DNA of 64,000 bases. Origin: Streptomyces coacervatus (GTDB lineage Bacteria > Actinomycetota > Actinomycetes > Streptomycetales > Streptomycetaceae). Where the stretch lies: NCBI RefSeq assembly GCF_029223485.1, contig NZ_JARHTP010000010.1, positions 1 to 64,000 of the forward strand. Direction: 5' to 3'. Below, piece after piece: positions 8,345 through 15,502 of this stretch (positions within the stretch are counted from its first letter, which is position 1; each line of letters starts with the position of its first letter). Made by a program: the position numbers and the translations under genes. Below the pieces are notes generated by a model. The model searched no databases. It saw nothing but the letters and a program-made list of their open reading frames with translations, and was not told where the DNA came from.

Positions 8345-8958
8345 AGACCCTCCCCCCAGAAACTGGGGGAGACGATCCCGGACCTCGCTGCGCGTGCGGG
8401 GGACGAGGCAGCGTGAAACATCTGAGGCACCCTAGCGTCGCCTGTGGGTTTTCGTAAAACGCCCCGCGTCGTTCCTGCCTATTGGCTTCGAGTGCCCGTG
8501 ATTAAAGGAAGTTGACGCCCTCGTGGAGGTGACGGTCAACACACCATTACATGTCCTGGTTGTCACGACTCGTCCCGACTAAACGGGGCATATCACCAGG
8601 GGGCGACTCTGGTGGAATGTCCGCTTCATCGGCCTTTTGTGGGGCTGTTGTTGGCAACTTTGCGGTGTCCGTGGCAACAATTCGAAATACCTGCGAACGC
8701 GTTGTGTGGACATGGAAACGATCTCGCCGAATTTCCTGTGCGGGTGCACCGTCGAATTGCTGTGCGGGAGGCGGGTGTTGGGGCTCTCGCACGGGCCGTG
8801 CCCGCATGGCGGGGGCAAAGGTCCGGCACAGGTGTGACCGACGATGCCTCACCTGCCGCATACAGCGGCCCCGTTGGTGGCACGATGGTTCTGGCGGGGG
8901 TGCGCGGGGCTGGCACCCCCGGGCCGGGAGAGCGGACCGACCTAGGGTGTGATCAGTT
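8345..8958. other. 614-base stretch without a convincing gene
   Basis: This gap is less GC-rich than its surroundings, especially 8450-8720. It contains short inverted repeats (CCCCCAGAAACTGGGG near 8353; GTTGAC...GTCAAC at 8511-8540; CACCAG...CTGGTG near 8594). Open frames exist on the plus strand, for example from GTG 8612 with an AGGGGG ribosome-binding-like site 7 nt upstream. Their codon use lacks the third-position G/C bias of the neighbours, and that frame runs into the small gene at 8959. It could hold a regulatory RNA or an atypical small gene; I cannot assign either. Confidence 0.4.
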
Positions 8959-9153
8959 GTGGCCATTTCACTGTCAGTGGTGCTGCTGTTGGCGATCATC
9001 CTGGTGGTGTTGATCAGGGGAGGCTCGATCAAGGCCGGCCCGGCGATCGTCGCGGTGCTCTTCGGCTTCTTCCTCGCGTCGACCGGCATGGCCCCGTCGA
9101 TCAACCGCTTCCTCAACTCGATAGCGGAGACGATCAACCAGATCAACTTCTGA
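8959..9153 (+). CDS. Small membrane protein, 64 residues
   Basis: The GTG start gives MAISLSVVLLLAIILVVLIRGG, then a second hydrophobic stretch (AGPAIVAVLFGFFLASTGMA) and an amphipathic tail (INRFLNSIAETINQINF). This predicts two membrane helices with a short basic turn (RGGSIK) between them. A TAGGGT -10-like box at 8943-8948 implies a leader of only a few bases. No enzymatic motif is present and the function is unknown. Codon bias is typical of Streptomyces genes and a good terminator follows. Confidence 0.75.
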   Translation: MAISLSVVLLLAIILVVLIRGGSIKAGPAIVAVLFGFFLASTGMAPSINRFLNSIAETINQINF

Positions 9154-9193
9154 TCCGGTTCTGATCCGGGGAGACGTCCCGCACCAGGTTCAG

Positions 9194-9237
9194 CCGCAAG
9201 GGGTCCGCCGTCCGTCAGGCCGGCGGACCCTTCGCGG
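9194..9237 (+). terminator. Strong hairpin after the 64-residue membrane protein gene
   Basis: A stem of about 16 bp (AAGGGGTCCGCCG with CGGCGGACCCTT, extended by CCGC/GCGG with one mismatch) and a 10-nt loop. Confidence 0.8.
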
Positions 9238-9317
9238 CCCCCGCAGTGGACGCGGACGCCCACGCGCAGCGCCGCAGGACGGCTACGCTCCGTGCCCGCT
9301 GCCTCGCCCGAAACGAC

Positions 9318-9356
9318 CAGGGCCGGGTCGGAGGAAGATCCTCCGACCCGGCCCTG
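9318..9356 (-). terminator. Terminator of tRNA-Gly
   Basis: A perfect 18-bp stem with a 3-nt loop (CAGGGCCGGGTCGGAGGA paired with its complement) lies just downstream of the tRNA-Gly gene on the minus strand. Confidence 0.85.
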
Positions 9357-9363
9357 ATGCATA

Positions 9364-9437
9364 TGGAGCGGGCGACGGGAATCGAACCCGCGTAGCTAGT
9401 TTGGAAGACTAGGGCTCTACCATTGAGCTACGCCCGC
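9364..9437 (-). tRNA. tRNA-Gly (anticodon TCC)
   Basis: On the minus strand a full cloverleaf can be drawn. The acceptor stem is GCGGGCG/CGCCCGC, the anticodon loop CTTCCAA gives anticodon TCC, and the T-arm is GCGGGTTCGATTCCCGT. The discriminator is T and CCA is encoded (9364-9366). A TACGAT box lies upstream on the minus strand at about 9479-9484. It reads GGA codons, rare in this genome. Confidence 0.97.
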
Positions 9438-9567
9438 ACAGCACGCGCCGCAGGTCAGGTGACCGCGGCACGGAAAGCATCGTAGCGGGTCGGGCCGCCT
9501 CGGCGCACACCCCGTAAATGCGGCAGCCGCGCTGCCTGCGGGCATGTACCCTACGTGTCGCACCAGA

Positions 9568-9644
9568 CGGGGTGTGGCGCAGCTTGGTAGCGCGTCCGCT
9601 TTGGGAGCGGAAGGCCGTGGGTTCAAATCCCGCCACCCCGACCA
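9568..9644 (+). tRNA. tRNA-Pro (anticodon TGG)
   Basis: Acceptor stem CGGGGTG/CACCCCG, anticodon loop TTTGGGA with anticodon TGG, T-arm GTGGGTTCAAATCCCGC, discriminator A and encoded CCA at 9642-9644. A TACCCT box at 9547-9552 is a plausible -10 element. It is divergent from the tRNA-Gly gene. Confidence 0.97.
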
Positions 9645-9790
9645 CGACCGGTCAACACCGGCCACAGGCGCGATCACCTCGCTTGATCGCCTTTGGGGCG
9701 TGTCGTCGCTGCCGTTACTATGCAAGCTGCATGCCCGAGTGTCTCTCAGCCGGGCACGATCCCTAAAGTCAGCCCCAAGGAGACCGAACC

Positions 9791-11188
9791 GTGAAGAGCG
9801 CCGTCGAGACCCTGAACCCGACTCGGGTTCGGCTCAGCATTGAGGTGCCCTTCGAGGAGCTCAAGGACAGCCTCGACGCGGCGTACAAGAAGATCAACCA
9901 GCAGGTCACGGTGAAGGGCTTCCGGAAGGGCAAGATCCCGGCGCGCGTCATCGATCAGCGGTTCGGCCGCGGTGCGGTCCTGGAGGAGGCGGTCAACGAC
10001 GCGCTTCCGAAGTTCTACACCGAGGCGGTCAACGAGGCCGACCTGAACGTCCTCGGCCAGCCCGAGGTCGACATCACGGAGCTGAAGGACGGCGAGACGC
10101 TGAACTTCACCGCCGAGGTCGACATCCGCCCGGCCCTCGAGATCCCGGACTACTCCGGCATCGAGGTCGAGGTCGACGCCGTCGAGGTGACGGACGAGGA
10201 CATCGAGAAGTCGGTCGAGCAGCTCCGCGAGCGCTTCGCCTCGACCTCCCCGGTCGAGCGTGCCGCCGAGGACGGCGACGTCGTCACGATCGACCTGGAG
10301 GCCAAGGTCGAGGGCGAGGTGCTCGAGGACGGCGTCGCCAGCGGCGTCTCCTACACCATCGGCTCCGGCGAGCTCCTCGACGGCATCGACGACGCCGTGA
10401 AGGGCCTGGAGGCCGGTGGCGAGGCCACCTTCACCTCCGAGCTCAAGGGCGGCTCCGCGGCCGGCAAGGAGGCCGAGGTCACCGTCAAGGTCACCCAGGT
10501 CGCCGCCCGCGAACTGCCCGAGCTGGACGACGAGTTCGCGCAGCTCGCCTCCGAGTTCGACACCCTCGAGGAGCTCAAGGCGGACAGCCGCAAGCGCCTC
10601 GAGAACATGAAGCAGTACGACCAGGCCACGCAGGCCCAGGAGCGAGTCCTGGAGAAGCTGCTCGAGCTGGTCGAGGTCCCGGTCCCCGAGAAGCTGCTCG
10701 AGGACGAGATCAACACCCGTAAGCACAACCTCGAGCACCACCAGCTCGGCCAGATGGGCCTCGACCTCGAGAAGTACCTCGAGATCCAGGGCAAGACGGT
10801 CGAGGAGTTCGACGCCGAGACCAAGGAAGCCGCGGTCAAGGGCATCAAGACCCAGTTCGTGCTCGACGAGCTCGTCAAGGTCGAGAAGCTCAACGTCAAC
10901 CAGGAGGAGCTCACCGAGCACCTCATGCGGCGTGCGGCCTCCTCCGGCATGTCCCCCGACCAGTTCGCCCAGGCCGTCGTCGAGGGCGGCCAGGTTCCGC
11001 TCCTGGTCGGCGAGGTCGCCCGCGGCAAGGCCCTCGCGGTCGTGGTCGAGGCCGCCACGGTCAAGGACACCAACGGCGAGGTCGTCGACCTGGACGACGA
11101 GGACGAGGTCGAGACGGCCGCCGAGGTCGCCGCGGAGGCCACCGAGGCCGACGCCACGGACGCGGACCCGGAGAACACCGAGGGCTGA
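9791..11188 (+). CDS. tig: Trigger factor, ribosome-associated chaperone and prolyl isomerase
   Basis: A 465-residue cytosolic chaperone that binds nascent chains at the ribosome exit tunnel. The N-terminal ribosome-binding domain shows the signature loop (KGFRKGKIPARVI, residues ~38-50), which contains the GFRxGxxP contact with L23. A FKBP-like domain spans about 155-240 (DGDVVTIDL ... FTSELKGG), and the helical C-terminal arms occupy about 250-430. The chain ends in an acidic Asp/Glu/Ala tail typical of actinobacterial trigger factors. The GTG start follows AAGGAG with good spacing. Its position upstream of clpP1P2-clpX is conserved. Confidence 0.97.
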   Translation: MKSAVETLNPTRVRLSIEVPFEELKDSLDAAYKKINQQVTVKGFRKGKIPARVIDQRFGRGAVLEEAVNDALPKFYTEAVNEADLNVLGQPEVDITELKDGETLNFTAEVDIRPALEIPDYSGIEVEVDAVEVTDEDIEKSVEQLRERFASTSPVERAAEDGDVVTIDLEAKVEGEVLEDGVASGVSYTIGSGELLDGIDDAVKGLEAGGEATFTSELKGGSAAGKEAEVTVKVTQVAARELPELDDEFAQLASEFDTLEELKADSRKRLENMKQYDQATQAQERVLEKLLELVEVPVPEKLLEDEINTRKHNLEHHQLGQMGLDLEKYLEIQGKTVEEFDAETKEAAVKGIKTQFVLDELVKVEKLNVNQEELTEHLMRRAASSGMSPDQFAQAVVEGGQVPLLVGEVARGKALAVVVEAATVKDTNGEVVDLDDEDEVETAAEVAAEATEADATDADPENTEG

Positions 11189-11215
11189 CGCCCACGGCGC
11201 TGTGAACGTCGCAGG

Positions 11216-11250
11216 AAGGGCTCCGGGGGCACACCCCGGGGCCCTTTCTT
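11216..11250 (+). terminator. Terminator of tig
   Basis: A 13-bp stem (AAGGGCTCCGGGG with CCCCGGGGCCCTT, one G-T pair) and a 5-nt loop, followed by TTTCTT, a classical intrinsic terminator. Confidence 0.88.
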
Positions 11251-11266
11251 GGCCTACGGCTCGGGG

Positions 11267-11318
11267 AGCGCCCTGAAGGGGCGCGGGGAACTGCGCGAGC
11301 AACCACACACAGCCCGCA
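11267..11318 (+). repeat. Dispersed intergenic repeat, family A, copy 3
   Basis: AGCGCCCTGAAGGGGCGCGG runs into GGAACTGCGCGAGCAACCAC. Over its first 35 bases it is nearly identical to copy 1. It lies directly after the tig terminator. Confidence 0.8.
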
Positions 11319-11376
11319 GCCGCCCACGTACGGGCACAGTCACGGCGAGTAGACAGCGGCCCACCCGCCGGAGGCG

Positions 11377-11393
11377 CTACGCCCCCGGCGAAC
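11377..11393. promoter_or_regulatory. Candidate ClgR operator upstream of clpP1
   Basis: CTACGC-N5-GCGAAC, read on the other strand as GTTCGC-N5-GCGTAG. It matches the actinobacterial ClgR core (CGC-N5-GCG with a GTTCGC half-site) known to activate clpP1P2 in Streptomyces. It lies about 40 bases upstream of a TAGGGT box at 11432-11437, a plausible activator position. Factor binding is inferred from the motif. Confidence 0.55.
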
Positions 11394-11431
11394 ACCCCCC
11401 TCTGCGGGATTCCCCGACGGGACCAGCGCGT

Positions 11432-11437
11432 TAGGGT
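11432..11437 (+). promoter_or_regulatory. Candidate -10 box of the clpP1-clpP2 promoter
   Basis: TAGGGT ends 2 nt before an in-frame ATG at 11440. Transcription should begin at about 11443-11445, so that ATG would not be in the mRNA. This supports the GTG starts further downstream. Confidence 0.5.
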
Positions 11438-11490
11438 CCATGAATACGGGGGGAGTGGAGTCCCCGACGGCTCCAGCCCCGCAGGGATAC

Positions 11491-12153
11491 GTGAGACGGC
11501 CCGGCGCCGTCGTAAGACGAGCAGGTGGATACGTGACGAATCTGATGCCCTCCGCCGCCGGCGAGCCTTCCATCGGTGGTGGCCTCGGCGACCAGGTCTA
11601 CAACCGGCTGCTCAACGAGCGGATCATCTTCCTCGGCCAGCCGGTCGACGACGACATCGCAAACAAGATCACCGCGCAGCTGCTGCTCCTTGCCGCCGCG
11701 GACCCCGACAAGGACATCAACCTCTACATCAACAGCCCCGGCGGCTCGATCACGGCCGGCATGGCGATCTACGACACCATGCAGTTCATCAAGAACGACG
11801 TGGTGACCATCGCCATGGGCCTCGCCGCCTCGATGGGCCAGTTCCTGCTCAGCGCCGGCACCCCGGGCAAGCGCTTCGCGCTCCCGAATGCCGAGATCCT
11901 CATCCACCAGCCGTCCGCCGGCCTGGCCGGCTCGGCCTCGGACATCAAGATCCACGCCGAGCGGCTGCTGCACACGAAGAAGCGCATGGCTGAGCTCACC
12001 GCCCAGCACACCGGACAGTCGTTCGAGCAGATCACCCGCGACTCCGACCGCGACCGCTGGTTCGACCCCGAGGAGGCCAAGGAGTACGGCCTCATCGACG
12101 ACGTCATCACCGCGGCCGCCAACATGCCGGGCGGCGGCGGCACCGGGGCCTGA
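11491..12153 (+). CDS. clpP1: ATP-dependent Clp protease proteolytic subunit 1
   Basis: Proteolytic subunit (220 residues) of the Clp protease, assembling with ClpP2 under ClpX/ClpC control. Catalytic residues are S114 (GLAASMGQF) and H139 (EILIHQPSAG), with the acidic residue in the RDSDRDRWF stretch. The start is uncertain. GTG 11491 gives MRRPGAVVRR and the length known for S. coelicolor ClpP1. GTG 11533 (MTNLMPSAAG) has a better AGGTGGA ribosome-binding site and would give 206 residues. ATG 11440 is probably upstream of the transcript. An N-terminal propeptide is expected to be removed. The gene forms an operon with clpP2, 50 bp downstream. Confidence 0.95.
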   Translation: MRRPGAVVRRAGGYVTNLMPSAAGEPSIGGGLGDQVYNRLLNERIIFLGQPVDDDIANKITAQLLLLAAADPDKDINLYINSPGGSITAGMAIYDTMQFIKNDVVTIAMGLAASMGQFLLSAGTPGKRFALPNAEILIHQPSAGLAGSASDIKIHAERLLHTKKRMAELTAQHTGQSFEQITRDSDRDRWFDPEEAKEYGLIDDVITAAANMPGGGGTGA

Positions 12154-12203
12154 GGCCCCAGCGCAGCCCCCAGCCGACCGCCTCAGCCTCTAGGAGACAG
12201 ACA

Positions 12204-12884
12204 GTGAACGACTTCCCCGGCAGCGGCCTGTACGACCGCTCACGCGCCGAGTACACGGGCCCCACGGCGGAGTCCCGTTACGTCATCCCGCGCTTCGTCG
12301 AGCGCACCTCGCAGGGCATCCGCGAGTACGACCCGTACGCGAAGCTCTTCGAGGAGCGCGTGATCTTCCTGGGCGTCCAGATCGACGACGCCTCCGCCAA
12401 CGACGTCATGGCGCAGCTGCTGTGCCTGGAGTCGATGGACCCCGACCGGGACATCTCGGTCTACATCAACAGCCCCGGCGGCTCCTTCACGGCGCTGACC
12501 GCGATCTACGACACGATGCAGTTCGTGAAGCCCGACATCCAGACGGTCTGCATGGGCCAGGCGGCCTCCGCCGCCGCGATCCTGCTGGCCGCCGGTACGC
12601 CGGGCAAGCGCATGGCGCTGCCGAACGCCCGCGTGCTGATCCACCAGCCCTACAGCGAGACGGGCCGCGGTCAGGTCTCCGACCTGGAGATCGCCGCGAA
12701 CGAGATCCTGCGGATGCGCGCGCAGCTGGAGGAGATGCTGGCCAAGCACTCCACCACGCCGATCGAGAAGATCCGCGAGGACATCGAGCGCGACAAGATC
12801 CTCACGGCCGAGGAGGCACTCTCGTACGGCCTGATCGACCAGATCATCTCCACCCGGAAGATGAACAACGCCGCCGTCCGCTAG
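12204..12884 (+). CDS. clpP2: ATP-dependent Clp protease proteolytic subunit 2
   Basis: Second ClpP paralogue, 226 residues, expected to form a mixed tetradecamer with ClpP1 as in other actinobacteria. Catalytic S122 (GQAASAAAIL) and H147 (RVLIHQPYSE) are intact, and ERDKILTAEEA follows in the triad-Asp region. An N-terminal segment of about 30 residues (MNDFPGSGLY...) is a likely propeptide. GTG start preceded by TAGGAGA. The spacing from clpP1 and the absence of a terminator between them indicate cotranscription. Confidence 0.96.
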   Translation: MNDFPGSGLYDRSRAEYTGPTAESRYVIPRFVERTSQGIREYDPYAKLFEERVIFLGVQIDDASANDVMAQLLCLESMDPDRDISVYINSPGGSFTALTAIYDTMQFVKPDIQTVCMGQAASAAAILLAAGTPGKRMALPNARVLIHQPYSETGRGQVSDLEIAANEILRMRAQLEEMLAKHSTTPIEKIREDIERDKILTAEEALSYGLIDQIISTRKMNNAAVR

Positions 12885-12907
12885 GCGGAGGCTGTATCGT
12901 CTGCCGC

Positions 12908-12966
12908 CCCTTGGCACGGTAAGTGTGCTTTGACACGCTGCACGTCAAAGTGAACCGCGCCAAGGG
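12908..12966. promoter_or_regulatory. Nested inverted repeat between clpP2 and clpX
   Basis: Outer arms CCCTTGGC (12908-12915) and GCCAAGGG (12959-12966) continue, after a mismatch, as CGGT/ACCG. Inside them, CTTTGAC (12928-12934) and GTCAAAG (12944-12950) form a perfect 7-bp inverted repeat around 9 nt. All arms share nearly the same centre. TTGACA at 12930 within it also resembles a -35 box. It could be the operon terminator, a clpX operator, or an RNA processing site. Confidence 0.6.
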
Positions 12967-13062
12967 GGGCCCGAACGGGGGGCCCGGCAAGGTACCGTCG
13001 GATTAAGGCAGCACCAGGAGCCGCTGGACGTAGGCGTCTCCCAGGCGAAGGGGAAGCACACC

Positions 13063-14352
13063 GTGGCACGCATCGGTGACGGCGGCGATCTGCTCAAGTG
13101 CTCGTTCTGCGGCAAGAGCCAGAAGCAGGTCAAGAAGCTCATCGCAGGGCCTGGTGTGTACATCTGCGACGAGTGCATCGACCTCTGCAACGAGATCATC
13201 GAGGAAGAACTCGCGGAGACGAGCGAGGTGCGCTGGGAGGAACTCCCCAAGCCCCGCGAGATCTACGAGTTCCTCGAGGGCTACGTCGTCGGCCAGGAGC
13301 CGGCGAAGAAGGCCCTCTCGGTGGCGGTCTACAACCACTACAAGCGCGTCCAGGCCGGCGAGAACGGCGGGGCCAACGGCCGTGACGACGCGATCGAGTT
13401 GGCGAAGTCCAACATTCTTCTCCTGGGACCGACCGGCTCGGGCAAGACCCTGCTGGCCCAGACCCTGGCCCGCATGCTGAACGTCCCCTTCGCCATCGCC
13501 GACGCGACGGCGCTCACGGAGGCGGGCTATGTCGGCGAGGACGTCGAGAACATCCTGCTCAAGCTGATCCAGGCGGCCGACTACGACGTCAAGAAGGCCG
13601 AGACCGGGATCATCTACATCGACGAGATCGACAAGGTCGCGAGGAAGAGTGAAAACCCTTCCATCACCCGCGATGTGTCGGGCGAGGGCGTCCAGCAGGC
13701 CCTGCTGAAGATCCTCGAAGGCACCACGGCCTCGGTCCCCCCGCAGGGCGGCCGCAAGCACCCCCACCAGGAGTTCATCCAGATCGACACGACGAACGTC
13801 CTGTTCATCGTGGGCGGCGCGTTCTCGGGCCTGGAGAAGATCATCGAGTCGCGCGCAGGGGCCAAGGGCATCGGCTTCGGCGCGACGATCCGCTCCAAGC
13901 GCGAGCTGGAGGCCAAGGACCAGTTCGAGGACGTCATGCCGGAGGACCTGGTCAAGTTCGGCATGATCCCCGAGTTCATCGGCCGCCTCCCCGTCATCAC
14001 CTCGGTCCACAACCTGGACCGCGAGGCCCTGCTCCAGATCCTGGTCGAGCCGCGCAACGCGTTGGTGAAGCAGTACCAACGTCTCTTCGAACTCGACGGT
14101 GTGGAACTGGACTTCGAGCGCGAGGCCCTGGAGGCCATCGCCGACCAGGCCATCCTCCGCCAGACCGGCGCCCGCGGCCTGCGCGCCATCATGGAGGAAG
14201 TCCTCATGTCCGTGATGTACGAGGTCCCGTCCCGCAAGGACGTGGCCCGCGTGGTCGTCACGGCGGACGTCGTCCACTCGAACGTGAACCCGACCCTGAT
14301 CCCGCGCGATGCGCGCAACGGGCGGGGGCCGGGGGAGCAGAAGACGGCGTAA
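13063..14352 (+). CDS. clpX: ATP-dependent Clp protease unfoldase subunit ClpX
   Basis: A 429-residue AAA+ unfoldase that feeds substrates to ClpP. The N-terminal zinc domain is visible as CSFCGKSQ and ICDECIDLC. Walker A is GPTGSGKT (residues 122-129), Walker B is IIYIDEIDK, and sensor/arginine-finger and C-terminal D2 segments (IGRLPVI, LRQTGARGLRAI) are in order. Length is typical. GTG start with an AAGGGGAAG site. It is separated from clpP2 by a 178-bp gap containing a large inverted repeat, so it is probably transcribed at least partly on its own. Confidence 0.97.
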   Translation: MARIGDGGDLLKCSFCGKSQKQVKKLIAGPGVYICDECIDLCNEIIEEELAETSEVRWEELPKPREIYEFLEGYVVGQEPAKKALSVAVYNHYKRVQAGENGGANGRDDAIELAKSNILLLGPTGSGKTLLAQTLARMLNVPFAIADATALTEAGYVGEDVENILLKLIQAADYDVKKAETGIIYIDEIDKVARKSENPSITRDVSGEGVQQALLKILEGTTASVPPQGGRKHPHQEFIQIDTTNVLFIVGGAFSGLEKIIESRAGAKGIGFGATIRSKRELEAKDQFEDVMPEDLVKFGMIPEFIGRLPVITSVHNLDREALLQILVEPRNALVKQYQRLFELDGVELDFEREALEAIADQAILRQTGARGLRAIMEEVLMSVMYEVPSRKDVARVVVTADVVHSNVNPTLIPRDARNGRGPGEQKTA

Positions 14353-14370
14353 CCGCTGTACCGCACACGG

Positions 14371-14406
14371 CGAAGGGGCCCCGGTCGACCGACCGGGGCC
14401 CCTTCG
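14371..14406. terminator. Bidirectional terminator between clpX and the convergent gene
   Basis: A perfect 16-bp stem with a GACC tetraloop (CGAAGGGGCCCCGGTC paired with its complement) serves both converging transcripts. Confidence 0.9.
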
Positions 14407-14426
14407 TGTGGTCGAGGCGTACGGCG

Positions 14427-15365
14427 TCAGGCCTTGACGCGCACGTCGTTGCGGAGCTTGGCGGTGAGTGCCGCCGCGTCGTCCAGCGAGGTGGTCTTGC
14501 CCGAGGCCATGGAAGCCAAGTCGTACGAGATCACGTAGGCGAGGGTGCTGTGGTCACCCCAGATGCAGAACGGCATCTTCACGGTCTGGCCGGAGGTCGT
14601 GGTCTCGACCGCCTGGCACTTCATGATGCCGTTGTCGAAGCCGGCCGGCTTGAACTCCTGGGGGCTGCCCACGAATTTGCCGCCGGACGAGCTCTTCTCG
14701 GCCTCCGTCTTGTTCTGGGCGAACATGGCGTCGACGGTCTTCTCCGGGTCGTCGATGGTGCCGTACACGCCCATGAACATCAGGTTCTTCGCGGTGAGAC
14801 CCGATCCCGCGGTGTAGGCCGCGCTGACGTCCTTGGCGTTCTGGACGCCCCACGCCTCGGCGTCCTTGATGTCCTTGTCGGTCATCTGGCCGGCCGCGGA
14901 GTCGCTGCCCTTCTTGTACTGCCCGGAGATGACCGTCGCCGGCGCCGTCAGCTTGTGCGCCCCGTCGTCCGCGATGCTGCTTGCGCTGCTGCCCCCGTTG
15001 GTCACGAAGTACACCCCGACACCGATGGCCGCCACGACCGCCACCGCGGCGATGATCAGGGCTGCCTTCTTGCCGCCGCCACCGCCGGGCACCGGCGGCT
15101 GCGGGACGGTGTAGGGCTGCTGGCCGTACGGAGCCTGGCCGTAGGGCGGCTGCTGCTGGCCGTACGGCGGGGTCTGCGGGGGCACGCCCTGCGGCGGCTG
15201 CTGCGGGTAGCCGTACCCGGGCTGCGGCTGGGTCGGCGGCTGCTGGGGGTACCCATAGCCGGGCTGGGGCGCCTGCGGCGGCTGCTGGCCGTATGGCCCC
15301 GGCTGACCGTACGGACCGGGCTGCTGGGGCTGCCCGCCGTACGGGCCCGGCTGGTTGTAGCTCAT
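14427..15365 (-). CDS. Membrane-anchored protein with Pro/Gly/Tyr/Gln-rich cytoplasmic region
   Basis: A 312-residue protein of unknown function. Residues 1-97 are a low-complexity cytoplasmic segment built from PYGQ and GYGYPQQPP-like repeats. One membrane helix follows (KKAALIIAAVAVVAAIGVGVY). The extracellular domain (~170 residues) contains two cysteines (MKCQAV, PFCIWG) that could form a disulfide. The start is the ATG at 15365, preceded by GGAGGGG; the longer frame lacks support. The gene is divergent from valS, with only 137 bp between the start codons. Confidence 0.8.
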   Translation of the reverse strand: MSYNQPGPYGGQPQQPGPYGQPGPYGQQPPQAPQPGYGYPQQPPTQPQPGYGYPQQPPQGVPPQTPPYGQQQPPYGQAPYGQQPYTVPQPPVPGGGGGKKAALIIAAVAVVAAIGVGVYFVTNGGSSASSIADDGAHKLTAPATVISGQYKKGSDSAAGQMTDKDIKDAEAWGVQNAKDVSAAYTAGSGLTAKNLMFMGVYGTIDDPEKTVDAMFAQNKTEAEKSSSGGKFVGSPQEFKPAGFDNGIMKCQAVETTTSGQTVKMPFCIWGDHSTLAYVISYDLASMASGKTTSLDDAAALTAKLRNDVRVKA

Positions 15366-15490
15366 TACTGGGTTCCCCTCCAGAATGTTTATGTGGTGCC
15401 GACATCCTGGCGCAGGCATGGACAGCGCACCGCATCGGGGCCCCTACCGTTACAGAGCAAACACGTTTCGGGACATGCCCGCGACACCCC

Positions 15491-15496
15491 TAAACT
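15491..15496 (+). promoter_or_regulatory. Candidate -10 box giving a leaderless valS mRNA
   Basis: TAAACT is followed by exactly 6 nt and then the GTG start at 15503. A start site 6-7 nt after the box would fall on the first codon. No ribosome-binding site is present upstream of the GTG. Confidence 0.6.
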
Positions 15497-15502
15497 GACC
15501 CC

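Noticed and set aside
8551..8952. 133-residue plus-strand Cys-rich frame
   Set aside because: Third codon positions are not G/C biased, no ribosome-binding site at usual spacing, and the frame competes with two other equally weak frames.
9746..11395. 549-residue minus-strand frame opposite tig
   Set aside because: Antisense to trigger factor; Leu/Glu/Asp-rich translation is the complement of the acidic tig codons.
11440..11490. ATG 11440 as the clpP1 start
   Set aside because: It lies 2 nt after the TAGGGT box, so it would be upstream of the transcription start; the extra 17 residues are not part of known ClpP1 proteins.
15366..15502. T-box or other riboswitch upstream of valS
   Set aside because: The -10 box 6 nt from the start leaves no room for a leader, and no T-box bulge sequence was seen.
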